64,000 nt of DNA from an uncultured Spirochaetales bacterium (GTDB lineage Bacteria; Spirochaetota; Spirochaetia; Sphaerochaetales; Sphaerochaetaceae): assembly GCA_944392695.1 (NCBI GenBank), contig CALXXN010000001.1, positions 62,001 through 126,000 on the forward strand, read 5' to 3'. A program made the translations under genes and the position numbers. Below, in pieces: positions 33,144-42,389 of this stretch. The notes under the pieces were generated by a model. That model worked only from the letters and a program-made list of their open reading frames with translations, was not told the origin of the DNA and did no database searches. Numbering within the stretch: position 1 is the first letter of the stretch; each line of letters opens with the position of its first letter.

Positions 33144-34019
33144 ATGTTCGAACGCTTTAGGGCGAAAATCAAATCAATATTCACATCACGCAAGATAGAC
33201 GAGGCCTTCTTCGAGGAACTTGAGGATACGTTGATCGAGGGCGACCTCGGTGCCAGATTGACCGACGAGGTCATTGAGACGCTGCGCGCTGAAGCCAAGG
33301 CTGAGAGGGCCACGACTGTCGAGGACCTGCAGAAGCTTATGAAGCAGATCCTCTCACCCTACGTGAAGGCGGGCGACACCAATCTTGTGCCAGGTGGCTT
33401 GAATGTCTTCCTGGTCCTCGGCGTGAACGGGGTTGGCAAGACGACATCAATAGCCAAGATGGCTTCCTGGTACAGGCAGGAGGGAAGCAAGGTCCTCCTC
33501 GCTGCCGCCGACACCTTCCGTGCGGCTGCGGTCGACCAGCTCGACATCCATGCCAAGAGGTTGGATATGAGGATTGTCAAGCAATCCACAGGATCCGACC
33601 CTGGTGCTGTCGTCTACGATGCGCTTACAACCGCCCTGGCCCAGGGTGATGACCTGATCCTTGCCGATACCGCAGGGCGTATGCACAACAAGGAGAACCT
33701 GATGAAGGAGCTCCAGAAGATCGACAAGATCATCGCAGGCCGTGGCATACCACGCGAGCGTTACAAGAAGCTGATCGTCATTGATGCCACCACTGGCCAG
33801 AACGGCCTCAGCCAGGCCCTGCTCTTCAACAGCGCGGTCCAGCTTGATGGTGTCATCCTTTCGAAGTATGACAGCGCGGCCAAGGGTGGCGCCCTTGTCC
33901 AGATCGGCCAGCAGCTTGGCCTGCCCATACTCTTCACGATGACTGGCGAGACCTATGCCGACATCCACCCCTTCGACAAGGAGGAGTTCCTGGATGCCCT
34001 TGTGGGTATGGGGGACTGA
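33144..34019 (+). CDS. ftsY: Signal recognition particle receptor FtsY (NG domain only)
   Basis: 291 residues. The N domain (1-85) is followed by the SRP GTPase G domain: G1 GVNGVGKTTSIAKM near residue 94, DTFRAAAVDQL near 126, DTAGRMHNKENLM (G3 region) near 173, and GGALVQIGQQLGLPILF near the end. The acidic A domain of E. coli FtsY is missing, as in many bacteria with a minimal NG receptor. It docks SRP-ribosome complexes at the inner membrane. Starts 3 bp after the previous stop and ends 3 bp before the next start. Confidence 0.95.
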   Translation: MFERFRAKIKSIFTSRKIDEAFFEELEDTLIEGDLGARLTDEVIETLRAEAKAERATTVEDLQKLMKQILSPYVKAGDTNLVPGGLNVFLVLGVNGVGKTTSIAKMASWYRQEGSKVLLAAADTFRAAAVDQLDIHAKRLDMRIVKQSTGSDPGAVVYDALTTALAQGDDLILADTAGRMHNKENLMKELQKIDKIIAGRGIPRERYKKLIVIDATTGQNGLSQALLFNSAVQLDGVILSKYDSAAKGGALVQIGQQLGLPILFTMTGETYADIHPFDKEEFLDALVGMGD

Positions 34020-34022
34020 GCC

Positions 34023-34907
34023 TTGAAGCTGCCCTTGCTCCTCTTCCTCCTTGTATCGTCATGTCTGCATGCATCGGCATGGCAGGTCCAGGAGCAGGGC
34101 CAGGGCTATGTGCTCATGGTCGATGGGCGGCCTTATATGACAATTGAACGTAATCCTGACAGCCAGGTTGTCGAAATGGACGGACAGCGCATTGTCAGGA
34201 CTTTTGACGAGGGGCGTCTTGTGAGCGAGGACATCGAGGATGCTTCCGGACTCACCACATACAGCTACGAATACGCAGCTGATGGCAGCCTGCATCGGAT
34301 TATTGGCAGCAGGGATGGTCAGGTGATTGGTACGAGGCAGTACCACTGGTCACCTCTGACAGGCCTTGCCTATTACACGGACCTAGGGCCTGATGGCCTC
34401 TTCCTGTACTCAGGTGACAACTTATCGATGAGGCTTGGTGACACTGTCCGTGTCCAGGATGGGCAGGAAGCCATCATGGAGTTGCGCACAGGTCTCAGCC
34501 CTGGTGCCTCAGCGGACCTGGAAAGGGGGGAGGATGGTAGTGCCACGCTCAGGGAGGAGGTCGATGGAGGTGTGCTCACCACGATCTTCGATTCCTCCTA
34601 CCGCCCTGTGAGGGAGGAGTTGGCTGACGCTGAGGGGACGGTGCTCTGGACAGAGGTCCATGAGTACGACAGCACAGGCTCCCTGTTCTTGAGCCGCCGT
34701 GACGAGGGCACAAGGCGTACGGATTCCTATTATTCCATAGGCATGCTGACCCAACAGCTCATCTTCGAGGATGGAGTAGTCATCGAACGACGCAGCTGGC
34801 CTGGGGATGGTACGAGGATTGTCATTCGATACAGGAACGGTGGCCCCTACGCAAGGATCATCTACGATGACGATAGCAACGTGGTGCTCTCATTGGAGAT
34901 GCTATGA
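34023..34907 (+). CDS. Exported protein of unknown function preceding an ABC transporter
   Basis: 294 residues. A short signal peptide with either an atypical lipobox (VSSC, Cys14) or cleavage near ASA-W. The mature part is built of short beta strands with repeated G-x-x-x-x-x-x-Y patterns (TYSYEYAADGSLHRI and similar), loosely like YD/MORN-like repeats. No family recognised. TTG start at 34023. It overlaps the permease gene by 4 bp, so it may be the exported partner of the ABC system; this is inferred from position. Confidence 0.65.
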   Translation: MKLPLLLFLLVSSCLHASAWQVQEQGQGYVLMVDGRPYMTIERNPDSQVVEMDGQRIVRTFDEGRLVSEDIEDASGLTTYSYEYAADGSLHRIIGSRDGQVIGTRQYHWSPLTGLAYYTDLGPDGLFLYSGDNLSMRLGDTVRVQDGQEAIMELRTGLSPGASADLERGEDGSATLREEVDGGVLTTIFDSSYRPVREELADAEGTVLWTEVHEYDSTGSLFLSRRDEGTRRTDSYYSIGMLTQQLIFEDGVVIERRSWPGDGTRIVIRYRNGGPYARIIYDDDSNVVLSLEML

Positions 34908-36016
34908 CCTGGTGCCTTGTCTTCCGCTACCTGCTGAGCCATTCCAACCGCCATCGTTCAAGGACGCTCCGCATCATCATCGGCCTTGCTGTGTCGACAT
35001 TGCTGATGAGTGTGACGCTGTCAGTGATGGAATACCTCCAGTCAAGCCGCTTTGATGAGGTGTGCCGCGTGCAGAGCTTCCCTGTCATTGTTGAAACCAG
35101 CAGCCTTGAGGAGGCCAGGGCCTTGCTTGATGCCTATCCAGAGGTCCCCGGCTTCATCTACAAGGAGGATATTGCCTTGATGGAGATCGGTGTCCAGGGA
35201 GGCGAGGGCGTCTCGGTCCGCTACATCGATAGCGGCTACAAGGGCTACCTGTTGACCAGCCGCCAGGGGGCGGTCCCCACTTACGGCATCATGCTGCCTT
35301 TCAGGACGCATGGCACGAGTTATGCTGATGTCACACTGACCCGTCTTGGCAGTGGCCAGGCGGCGAGGATAGTCCCTCACAGCTCCACCTGGCATGTGGA
35401 GGGCTGGTTCCAGACAAGCCTGCCTGATTTCGATGCATCCCATGTCTTCCTTCCGCTTTCCCAGGCTCCAGACGGGCTTCCCTGGATTTGCGCCTTCATG
35501 TGTGAAGAGGGACAGGAGGAGGTCTTGGTTGCCTCAATCGAGGAATCCGGCCTGGATGCCGTACCTTGGTGGGAGGCCGAGAGCGCGCTCCATGGGGCGA
35601 TGATGCTTGAGGAGGCTGTCATGACAGCTCTCCTGTCGACTCTCTACATCATCATCTCAGTCCAGGTCGTACAGAGTGCGTTGATGCTGTCCCGTACGAA
35701 GAGGAGGGAGAGTGTGACGCTCTACCTTCTTGGCATGGAACGCTGGCGTGTCGTGGTGGACTTCGGCCTTGTAGGTGTCATGATGAGCGTCCTGGCCGCA
35801 AGCCTCGGCATCGTCTTCTCACTTGTCATCCTTCACTTCCTGCCTTACGCCCCCTTCGCCAGGGCTGGTGGGGCTGCGGTCTTCCACCTGCCTTGGGCCA
35901 CCGTACTGGTCCTTGCAGGCTTGATGACCCTGCTTTCCTTCATATCCTATGCGGCCGCCTTCCGCTCCAACCTGGGCAAAGAGAGGGTCGAGGAGGCCCT
36001 GGACAGCAATGAATGA
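34904..36016 (+). CDS. ABC transporter permease, FtsX/LolC-like (first)
   Basis: 370 residues: an N-terminal membrane helix (about 22-45), a large extracytoplasmic domain (about 50-240), then three helices (about 250-365), the MacB/FtsX/LolCE layout. ALMLSRTKRRESVTLYLLGM near residue 265 matches the cytoplasmic coupling helix (xxxRxREIxxLRAxG-like) of this family. With the next two genes it forms a permease-ATPase-permease set, most like LolCDE lipoprotein release or a MacB-type exporter. Overlaps the preceding and following genes by 4 and 8 bp. Confidence 0.82.
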   Translation: MTWCLVFRYLLSHSNRHRSRTLRIIIGLAVSTLLMSVTLSVMEYLQSSRFDEVCRVQSFPVIVETSSLEEARALLDAYPEVPGFIYKEDIALMEIGVQGGEGVSVRYIDSGYKGYLLTSRQGAVPTYGIMLPFRTHGTSYADVTLTRLGSGQAARIVPHSSTWHVEGWFQTSLPDFDASHVFLPLSQAPDGLPWICAFMCEEGQEEVLVASIEESGLDAVPWWEAESALHGAMMLEEAVMTALLSTLYIIISVQVVQSALMLSRTKRRESVTLYLLGMERWRVVVDFGLVGVMMSVLAASLGIVFSLVILHFLPYAPFARAGGAAVFHLPWATVLVLAGLMTLLSFISYAAAFRSNLGKERVEEALDSNE

Positions 36017-36698
36017 AGCAATCCTTGAGCTTGTTGGTGTTTCGAAGACATTCAAGTCCCCCTCTGGGGCTGTTGCGCTTGAAGTGCTCAGGAACATAAG
36101 CCTGACACTTCACAGGGGCGAGAGCGTCTCGATCAGCGGCCGCAGCGGCTCTGGCAAGAGCACCTTGCTTCATATCGCGGCGCTGGTGGAGGAGGCGGAC
36201 TCTGGCAAGGTCATCATCAATGGACAGGATACCGCAGGGCTGTCTGAAGCAGGCCGTGCCGCCTTGCGCAGGGACCACATGGGCTTCATCTTCCAGAACA
36301 GCATGTTGCTTGAGGACTTCAGCGCCCTTGAGAACACAGCCTTCCCCCTGATGCTTTCCGGCATGGGGAGGAAGGAGGCTTACGATGAGGCTTCAGCATT
36401 GCTGGACAGGCTGGGGCTGGGCGGAAGGCTTGACCACAGGCCCTTTGAGCTTTCTGGAGGAGAGAGGCAGCGTGTCGCACTTGCCAGGGCGGTGATAAAC
36501 AAGCCCTCGATCGTCTTCGCTGATGAACCTACAGGTGCCCTGGATGAGGAGAGCGCCGCCCAGGTCGAGGACATGCTTTTTGAAGCTGTCTCGTCGCTGG
36601 GGATTTCCCTGTTGCTTGTGACCCACAACACCGCCTTCGCTGCACGCTCTTCGCGTAGCTTGACACTCACCCATAAGGAGCTTGTCGATAATGCGTGA
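36009..36698 (+). CDS. ABC transporter ATP-binding protein, LolD/MacB-like
   Basis: 229 residues, one nucleotide-binding domain. Walker A GRSGSGKST near residue 41, Q-loop FIFQNSMLLEDFSALEN (the FQ-x-x-x-L-L-P-x-x-x-A-x-E-N pattern of LolD/MacB proteins), signature LSGGERQRV near 140, Walker B IVFADEPTG near 160 and switch His in LVTHN. ATG 36009 is inside the end of the first permease gene (8 bp overlap) and its stop overlaps the second permease start by 8 bp. Confidence 0.92.
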   Translation: MNEAILELVGVSKTFKSPSGAVALEVLRNISLTLHRGESVSISGRSGSGKSTLLHIAALVEEADSGKVIINGQDTAGLSEAGRAALRRDHMGFIFQNSMLLEDFSALENTAFPLMLSGMGRKEAYDEASALLDRLGLGGRLDHRPFELSGGERQRVALARAVINKPSIVFADEPTGALDEESAAQVEDMLFEAVSSLGISLLLVTHNTAFAARSSRSLTLTHKELVDNA

Positions 36699-37827
36699 TG
36701 GAGCGCTTGCCCTTTATATCAGGAGGAAACGCGGTCAGGGACAGAAGCCTGGGTGGCGGTTGCGTGCGGTCCTTCCGACACTGCTCCTGCTCTTCGTCAG
36801 CCTGGCGCTCTCATTCGCCATCGTCTTCATCGACTCGATGTCCAGTGGACTTGCTGATGTCATCTCAGTCCTGGGATCAGGGGACCTTGTCGTCTATGAC
36901 GAGGTCTTGCCGGCATCACTGGAGGGCGGGGATGCCGAGGCTGTACGCTCAGCAGCGGCACTTGCCGCCTCACAGGATGCGACAGCCCTTGTCAGCGTCA
37001 AGGGCGTCGACGGGGACTACCTTTCAGGCCACAGGGGCTCTGTCATGGACATGAGGTGGGTTGAGAACACGACGGGCCTCAATGGCATCGTGCTCTCACG
37101 CATGCTTGCCTCCAAACTTGGAGTGGAGGCAGGTGGCCGTGTGGTGCTGATGATCCACGATGCCTCTCTTGGCCGGGTGCGTCCTGTCTACTTCTTCATC
37201 GAGGGCCTGTATTCGACCGGCTATGCGGATTTCGATGAGACCTTGGTTTATATCAGCCAGGAGCTGGTTGATGGGGACCTGTGCTGGGAGGTCATGGTTG
37301 ATGGTGATGCTGATGCGCTTGCCTCATCACTGCGTTCACAGGGGTATGTGGTGGCATCAAGCCGCCAGCTATATCCTGGGCTTTGGGCGAACCTGGACCT
37401 TTCTGTAGGACTTCTGTCGACCATAGTCGTCCTGATCGCCTTCCTTGCAGGCTTTTTCGCGATCTCGGTGGCTGCAGAGTACCTTGAACGGGACCGTCAT
37501 GACATCGCCCTGCTGTCATTGGAGGGCGTCGAGGAAGGCCGGATCGCCCATGCCTACCTGTCCATCACGCTGTTCCGTGTGGTCGTTGCCGTGTCTGCCG
37601 GCATTGTGTTGGGACTTCTGGCCGCCATGGCCTTCATCCCCTTCCTTTCAAGCCTGGATGCCTACGAGGTCCCTGCACTGCAGAGCTACGTGACGAACTT
37701 CAGCGTGCGCATACCAATCCCCACGCTCCTTTTGATGTTCCTCGCCCTTGTGTCCTCTTCCTGGATCTCGCTGCGCTTCTCACTTTCCCGTTCGCTGAGG
37801 AAGCCCTACCGTATGCTGACGACCTAG
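36691..37827 (+). CDS. ABC transporter permease, FtsX/LolE-like (second)
   Basis: 378 residues with the same topology as the first permease: N-terminal helix (about 27-50), large external domain (to about 230), and three C-terminal helices. The ERDRHDIALLSLEGV block near 265 is the cytoplasmic coupling region. ATG 36691 (AAGGAG 11 nt before) is preferred over in-frame TTG 36682. Together with the preceding genes it should form a heterodimeric exporter or lipoprotein-release complex. It is the last gene of the long rnf-led run; a new promoter for rnz begins 5 bp later. Confidence 0.82.
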   Translation: MRDGALALYIRRKRGQGQKPGWRLRAVLPTLLLLFVSLALSFAIVFIDSMSSGLADVISVLGSGDLVVYDEVLPASLEGGDAEAVRSAAALAASQDATALVSVKGVDGDYLSGHRGSVMDMRWVENTTGLNGIVLSRMLASKLGVEAGGRVVLMIHDASLGRVRPVYFFIEGLYSTGYADFDETLVYISQELVDGDLCWEVMVDGDADALASSLRSQGYVVASSRQLYPGLWANLDLSVGLLSTIVVLIAFLAGFFAISVAAEYLERDRHDIALLSLEGVEEGRIAHAYLSITLFRVVVAVSAGIVLGLLAAMAFIPFLSSLDAYEVPALQSYVTNFSVRIPIPTLLLMFLALVSSSWISLRFSLSRSLRKPYRMLTT

Positions 37828-37831
37828 GCAC

Positions 37832-37861
37832 TTGTTTCCACAGGCCGTCGACCGCTATACT
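37832..37861 (+). promoter_or_regulatory. Promoter of rnz (leaderless-type)
   Basis: -35 TTGTTT (37832-37837), 18-nt spacer, -10 TATACT (37856-37861). The GTG start at 37870 follows after 8 nt without any Shine-Dalgarno. Confidence 0.55.
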
Positions 37862-37869
37862 CCAGACTT

Positions 37870-38793
37870 GTGAATTTCGAAGTCTTCTCCCTTGGCACCA
37901 GCGGGATGATGCCTCTTCCCGGCCGTTTCCTGACAAGCGCCCTCGTAAGGAGGGAGGGGGAGCTCTTCCTCTTCGACTGCGGTGAGGGCACCCAGATCTC
38001 GCTTAAGATGCTCAACTTGAAGTGGAAGCATATCAGTTCGATCTTCATCAGCCACATGCACGCCGACCATGTCACCGGGCTGCCTGGGCTTTTGATGCTG
38101 TCAAGCCAGGTGGAGCGTGAGGAACCCCTGTACATCTATGGTCCTGACAGGCTTGGCGACTACATCGAGTCCTCCCGCCGCATCCTGGACATGTTCATAA
38201 ATTATGAGATCATCTTCACCCCTGTAAGGGAGGGGGTGCTGGTCGAGACCGATGAGTACACCATGAACTGCTTCATGCTCTGCCACACCAAGGTCTGCTA
38301 TGGCTACTCGCTGGTTGAGAAGAAGCGCCCAGGGGCCTTCTCTGTCGAAGCCGCACTTGACCTCCACGTGCCTCGTGGCCCGCTGTGGGCACAGTTGCAG
38401 CGTGGACAGTCCGTAATGAGTGATGATGGTGTCCTTGTACATCCGGATCAGGTCCTCGGACCTGCCAGGGAAGGACGTAAGTTCACTTACATCACCGATA
38501 CGCTCTACTTCCCTGAGCTCGCCGACTACGCGCATGACTCTGACATACTCTTCTGCGAGGGCATGTTCGAAAGCGCACTTGAGGATGATGCCAGGGAGAA
38601 GAAGCACATGAGCGCACGCCAGGCGGCCATGGTCGCAAGGGACGCAGGCGCACGCATGCTCTGCCTCCAGCATTACTCGCCACGTTACAGCAATGCTGAG
38701 CTCAAGACCCTTGAACGTGAGGCCCAGGAGGTCTTCCCGGACACCATCCTCACACGTGACAGGATGTCGTTCAAAATCCCACTCAAGGACTGA
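37870..38793 (+). CDS. rnz: Ribonuclease Z (tRNA 3' endonuclease)
   Basis: 307 residues. The zinc motif is SHMHADHVTGLPGLL near residues 57-71. FDCGEGTQ near 37 and the C-terminal FCEGMFES, HMSARQAA and LQHYSPRY blocks fit the tRNase Z fold and its metal ligands. It trims 3' trailers of tRNA precursors, which matters especially where CCA is not encoded, as for both tRNAs in this window. The GTG start is fixed by the conserved N-terminal strand (FEVFSLGTSG), which starts at residue 3, and by the promoter position. Confidence 0.92.
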   Translation: MNFEVFSLGTSGMMPLPGRFLTSALVRREGELFLFDCGEGTQISLKMLNLKWKHISSIFISHMHADHVTGLPGLLMLSSQVEREEPLYIYGPDRLGDYIESSRRILDMFINYEIIFTPVREGVLVETDEYTMNCFMLCHTKVCYGYSLVEKKRPGAFSVEAALDLHVPRGPLWAQLQRGQSVMSDDGVLVHPDQVLGPAREGRKFTYITDTLYFPELADYAHDSDILFCEGMFESALEDDAREKKHMSARQAAMVARDAGARMLCLQHYSPRYSNAELKTLEREAQEVFPDTILTRDRMSFKIPLKD

Positions 38794-39909
38794 TCAGGAA
38801 TCCTTATGTGAACGTACCCAGGCCTCGTCAGCTTCGTCGAGGTCTGTGTTCATCTCCCTTTCATCCTCTTCCTCGATGCCATCATCCTCCATTTCAATCT
38901 GGAGCGGGGTGTCGAGTTCCGCAGGGTCGGCGAAGACAGCTGTTTCATCATAGAGCGGTTTGGGCACACCACGGTTGATCAGGGCCAGTGGGTCTTTGTT
39001 GTTGCCAAGCATGATGGCACGCTGGGTGGCTGGGTCCTTAAGCAGGGCGATCAGCTCTGTCACCGTCTCCTCTGGTATTACGGAAACCGCCATGAAGTTC
39101 GAGTTCTCAAGCGAGTCCTCAAGGAGCTTGATGGCCTCGTCTGCCAAGCCGTAGTGCATCTTGACCTGGGCCCAATGGGCGTATGGGTCTGGGAAATGGA
39201 AGGTCGTCTTCTCGAAGAGCGCCTGGTACATCCTGTCAGCCTCCTTCCAGCGGCCATCGAGCATCTGGGCCACGACGACGAGGTCGACGAGGGCGGGGGA
39301 ATTGACCTTTGCCAGGACCTGGGAACATTCGTTCATGAGCTCGATGAAGCGTTTCTTGCGCTTCTGGGCCAGGTAATATGTCCCAAGGTTGATGTAGAGG
39401 TTGTTGTCTCGGTATTTGCCGGCCATTACGGCTTCGCATAGCTCAACCGCCTTGTCGTAGTCACCTTCCTGGTAGTAGGCCATCGAGAGGGCTGTCTTTG
39501 CCTGTGCAAGCAGCGTCTCGTCCTTGATCAGCCTGTTTGACAGCACCTTCTCCAATGCACGGCGTCCTGCATCAGCCTCTCCCGCCTGGATCAGGATCGA
39601 ACCCAGGATGACACTTGTCTTGTAGCCGACACCTGCTTTGAGGGCCTTCTGGTATTCCGATACATAGACAGGCCGTTGACGGATGTCCCTGGACTTGTAG
39701 GCCTTGTTGCCCTTGGCCAGGTGGAAAAGTCCACGTTTTGCTATGACTATGGCCACGACCGCAAGGACGAGGACCATGACCTGGCCACCCTGGTCGAGGC
39801 CTCCGAAGCGGATCGCCATGACCATCAAAAATAGTGTCACCAGCGCGGCGACGTTGGTCTTGTCAAGGAAAGTCATCACTGCCCCCCGTAGGTTTTTGTC
39901 TTCATCCAT
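38794..39909 (-). CDS. Membrane-anchored TPR-repeat protein
   Basis: 371 residues. Two membrane helices near the N-terminus (about 17-35 and 42-60) anchor a cytoplasmic or periplasmic domain with several TPR-like helical pairs between about 85 and 275 (for example ALSMAYYQEGDYDKAVELCE and YINLGTYYLAQKRKKRFIELM). The tail is strongly acidic. No specific family is recognised; such proteins serve as scaffolds. It is convergent with rnz (adjacent stops) and divergent from queH. Confidence 0.78.
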   Translation of the reverse strand: MDEDKNLRGAVMTFLDKTNVAALVTLFLMVMAIRFGGLDQGGQVMVLVLAVVAIVIAKRGLFHLAKGNKAYKSRDIRQRPVYVSEYQKALKAGVGYKTSVILGSILIQAGEADAGRRALEKVLSNRLIKDETLLAQAKTALSMAYYQEGDYDKAVELCEAVMAGKYRDNNLYINLGTYYLAQKRKKRFIELMNECSQVLAKVNSPALVDLVVVAQMLDGRWKEADRMYQALFEKTTFHFPDPYAHWAQVKMHYGLADEAIKLLEDSLENSNFMAVSVIPEETVTELIALLKDPATQRAIMLGNNKDPLALINRGVPKPLYDETAVFADPAELDTPLQIEMEDDGIEEEDEREMNTDLDEADEAWVRSHKDS

Positions 39910-39917
39910 GCTACAAT
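39909..39917 (+). promoter_or_regulatory. Extended -10 promoter of queH (leaderless-type)
   Basis: TGC plus TACAAT (39912-39917), 7 nt before the ATG at 39925. No clear -35 and no Shine-Dalgarno. Confidence 0.5.
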
Positions 39918-39924
39918 TTCCACA

Positions 39925-40467
39925 ATGTCTTTGGAAGTGCGGAAAATCCTATTGCATTGCTGCTGCGGCCCCTGTTCGACCGCTTCCATCGAACGCCTAT
40001 TGTCGATGGGCTGGCTCCCCGTGCTTTATTACACGAACAGCAACATCTGGCCAGAGGCCGAGTATGACAAACGCCATGCTGAACTTGCCAAGGTCGCTGA
40101 CCATTATGGACTTGAGTTGTACAAAGGCTCCTGGGACCATGCCGCGTGGCTTGAAGCAGTCAAGGGGCATGAGGCTGACAAGGAAGGGCAGGGCCGTTGT
40201 GCGCTCTGTTTCGCATTCAACCTCTCCCGTGCCGCTGCCGCGGCCAAGGAGCTGGGCATAGGGCATTTCACAACGACGCTGACAGTCTCGCGCTTCAAGA
40301 AGAGTGCTACGATCTTCGCTGTTGGAGATGCCTTTGAAGGCTTCGAGGAGATTGACTTCAAGAAAAAAGATGGTTTCAACCGTTCAATCCAGCTTTCAAA
40401 GGAACTGGGATTGTACAGGCAGGAATATTGTGGTTGTGAGTTCTCGATGAGGAGGGATGATGCTTAA
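39925..40467 (+). CDS. queH: Epoxyqueuosine reductase QueH (DUF208)
   Basis: 180 residues. CCCGPCS near residues 12-18 is the double-Cys motif of QueH; CALCFAFNL near 92 and a C-terminal CGC complete the cysteines that hold the Fe-S cluster and nearby iron. YYTNSNIWPEAEY matches the conserved family segment. QueH carries out the last step of queuosine synthesis at tRNA position 34, replacing the cobalamin-dependent QueG. The start has a -10 box 7 nt upstream. The stop overlaps the cardiolipin synthase start by 8 bp. Confidence 0.9.
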   Translation: MSLEVRKILLHCCCGPCSTASIERLLSMGWLPVLYYTNSNIWPEAEYDKRHAELAKVADHYGLELYKGSWDHAAWLEAVKGHEADKEGQGRCALCFAFNLSRAAAAAKELGIGHFTTTLTVSRFKKSATIFAVGDAFEGFEEIDFKKKDGFNRSIQLSKELGLYRQEYCGCEFSMRRDDA

Positions 40468-41974
40468 GAAGCTGTTCAAACTCCTCTCCAGCCGCCTGTT
40501 CTGGTTTGTGTTGATGATGGCGGTGCAGTTCGTCCTCCTGATCGCCGCCGTCGTCTATGCGTCGAACAACACTTATGTCTTCATCTTCTTCTTCGCACTG
40601 ACGTTGGTGATGGCCCTCTTCATTGTCACACGTGATGAGTCGACTGATTACAAGAACGCCTGGCTGCTGATCCTGATAGTCTTCCCCTTGGTAGGAGCCG
40701 TGCTCTACCTGATCTTCGGCAACAAGAAACTTGGCCGCAGGGGCAGGCGGAAGCTGTTGAACACCCGTCCCCTCAGGGCTTTTGAGGCTGACAGGCTTGA
40801 ACTTGATGATGACCTTGATAGTTCGATCGCCCGTCAGATGAGTTATATCAAGCGCATGACAGGCTTCAATGCCTGGAAGGGCAACGAGGTCCACTACTAC
40901 CCCTATGGTGATGATTTCGTCGAGGACGCCCTCTCTGAGATCGCCAAGGCGGAGCGCTTCATCTTCATCGAGTATTTCATCCTCGCTCCTGGCAAGGTCT
41001 GGGACCGTGTCTTGGATGCCCTGGAGGCCAAGAGCAAGGAGGGCGTCATCGTCCGCATCCTCTACGATGACCTGGGCTCGATCAATGTGTTGAGCGTGGG
41101 TTACCACAAGATGTTGCGCTCACGAGGTCTTGAAGCTCATGTCTTCAACCCTGTGGCCTTCCATATGAACCCACGACTGAACTACAGGGACCACCGCAAG
41201 ATCCTGGATATCGATGGCAATGTCTGCTTCACGGGTGGCTTGAACCTTGCGGACGAGTATACGAATGACGAGATCCGTTTCGCCTATTGGAAGGACAACG
41301 CCATAAAGATAAAGGGGCCTGTTGTCTGGAACTTCACCCAGCTGTTCCTGACCACATGGAATGCGCTTGAACACAGCCACGAGGACATGGGGCTGTACAG
41401 ACCGACCCTGCCGCCATTGCCATCATCAGGCTATGTCCAGGCCTTTGGAGACAGCCCTGTCGAGGATGAGGAGGTCGCCCGCAACGTCTACATCCAGGCT
41501 GTCAACAATGCCAAGCGCTATGTCTGGATTGTCACACCTTACCTGGTCTTGGACAGTGAGATGGCGAGCGCGCTTTCGCTTGCGGCGGGCAGTGGTGTCG
41601 ATGTACGTATAGTGACCCCTGCCATACCAGATAAGAAGACCGTCCATGAAGTCACCCGTTCGATGTACGCGAAGCTGGTCGCAGAGGGTGTGAGGATATA
41701 TGAGTTCGCCCCTGGCTTCATCCATGCCAAGACCTTGGTCAGCGATGACAGCCTGGCTATTGTCGGGACTGCCAACCTCGACTACCGTTCATTCTACCTG
41801 CACTTCGAGCTGTCAGTGCTCTTCACAGGGGCGGATGTCGTGAAGGCGGTCAAGGATGACACGATATATGCGATGGAGAGGGGTGATGAGCAGGATTTGG
41901 AGAAGCTGGGTGATGTCAGCCTTGTGACACGCATCGTGCGCACCTTCCTTGGCTTCTTCGCACCTGCGCTTTGA
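40460..41974 (+). CDS. cls: Cardiolipin synthase (phospholipase D superfamily)
   Basis: 504 residues. Two N-terminal membrane helices (about 12-32 and 38-58), then two PLD domains with HxK motifs: HRKILDID near residue 245 and HAKTLVSDDSLAIVGTANLD near 420. The enzyme joins two phosphatidylglycerols into cardiolipin. ATG 40460 is chosen over 40457 because AGGAGG nearly touches the latter. The gene overlaps queH and is followed after 15 bp by the trpR-like gene. Confidence 0.93.
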   Translation: MLKKLFKLLSSRLFWFVLMMAVQFVLLIAAVVYASNNTYVFIFFFALTLVMALFIVTRDESTDYKNAWLLILIVFPLVGAVLYLIFGNKKLGRRGRRKLLNTRPLRAFEADRLELDDDLDSSIARQMSYIKRMTGFNAWKGNEVHYYPYGDDFVEDALSEIAKAERFIFIEYFILAPGKVWDRVLDALEAKSKEGVIVRILYDDLGSINVLSVGYHKMLRSRGLEAHVFNPVAFHMNPRLNYRDHRKILDIDGNVCFTGGLNLADEYTNDEIRFAYWKDNAIKIKGPVVWNFTQLFLTTWNALEHSHEDMGLYRPTLPPLPSSGYVQAFGDSPVEDEEVARNVYIQAVNNAKRYVWIVTPYLVLDSEMASALSLAAGSGVDVRIVTPAIPDKKTVHEVTRSMYAKLVAEGVRIYEFAPGFIHAKTLVSDDSLAIVGTANLDYRSFYLHFELSVLFTGADVVKAVKDDTIYAMERGDEQDLEKLGDVSLVTRIVRTFLGFFAPAL

Positions 41975-41989
41975 TCCAGGAGGAAGCCT

Positions 41990-42328
41990 ATGGCAGTGAA
42001 AGGAAAGGGAAAGCAGGAAGCAAGGATCAGTGAGGCCGAGCTCAACGAGGCCTATGACGACCTCTTGAAGCTCTTCACCGATGTGGAGGATGTTGATGAC
42101 ATGAAGGCGCTCTTCGAAGACATGTTCACATCTGCCGAGCTGAAGGACTTCACTATACGCTGGAAGCTGATGAACGAACTCTATGAGCACATTCCACAGC
42201 GTACGATTGCTTCCCAGCTTGGCATCAGCCTCTGCCGGATCACCCGTGGTTCCAAGATGCTGAAGAAGAAGGATGGTTATGTCAGGAGGAAGCTCTCAGA
42301 GCGTTATGACGATCATCTGCACATCTAG
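41990..42328 (+). CDS. TrpR/YerC-family DNA-binding protein
   Basis: 112 residues, all-helical, of the Trp-repressor superfamily. The helix-turn-helix lies around PQRTIASQLGISLCRITRGS (about residues 67-87), with a preceding LFTSAELKDFTIRWKLM-like dimer helix. The YerC/TrpR group includes the Trp repressor and regulators that do not bind tryptophan. No trp genes are nearby, so the ligand and target are unknown. AGGAGG precedes the ATG. It is the third gene of the queH-cls unit. Confidence 0.82.
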   Translation: MAVKGKGKQEARISEAELNEAYDDLLKLFTDVEDVDDMKALFEDMFTSAELKDFTIRWKLMNELYEHIPQRTIASQLGISLCRITRGSKMLKKKDGYVRRKLSERYDDHLHI

Positions 42329-42389
42329 CTTGCCTTCTGACAGCGCTGGATGTTACCATTAACTCACTTTTGGGATAAGGAGGCGCGAT

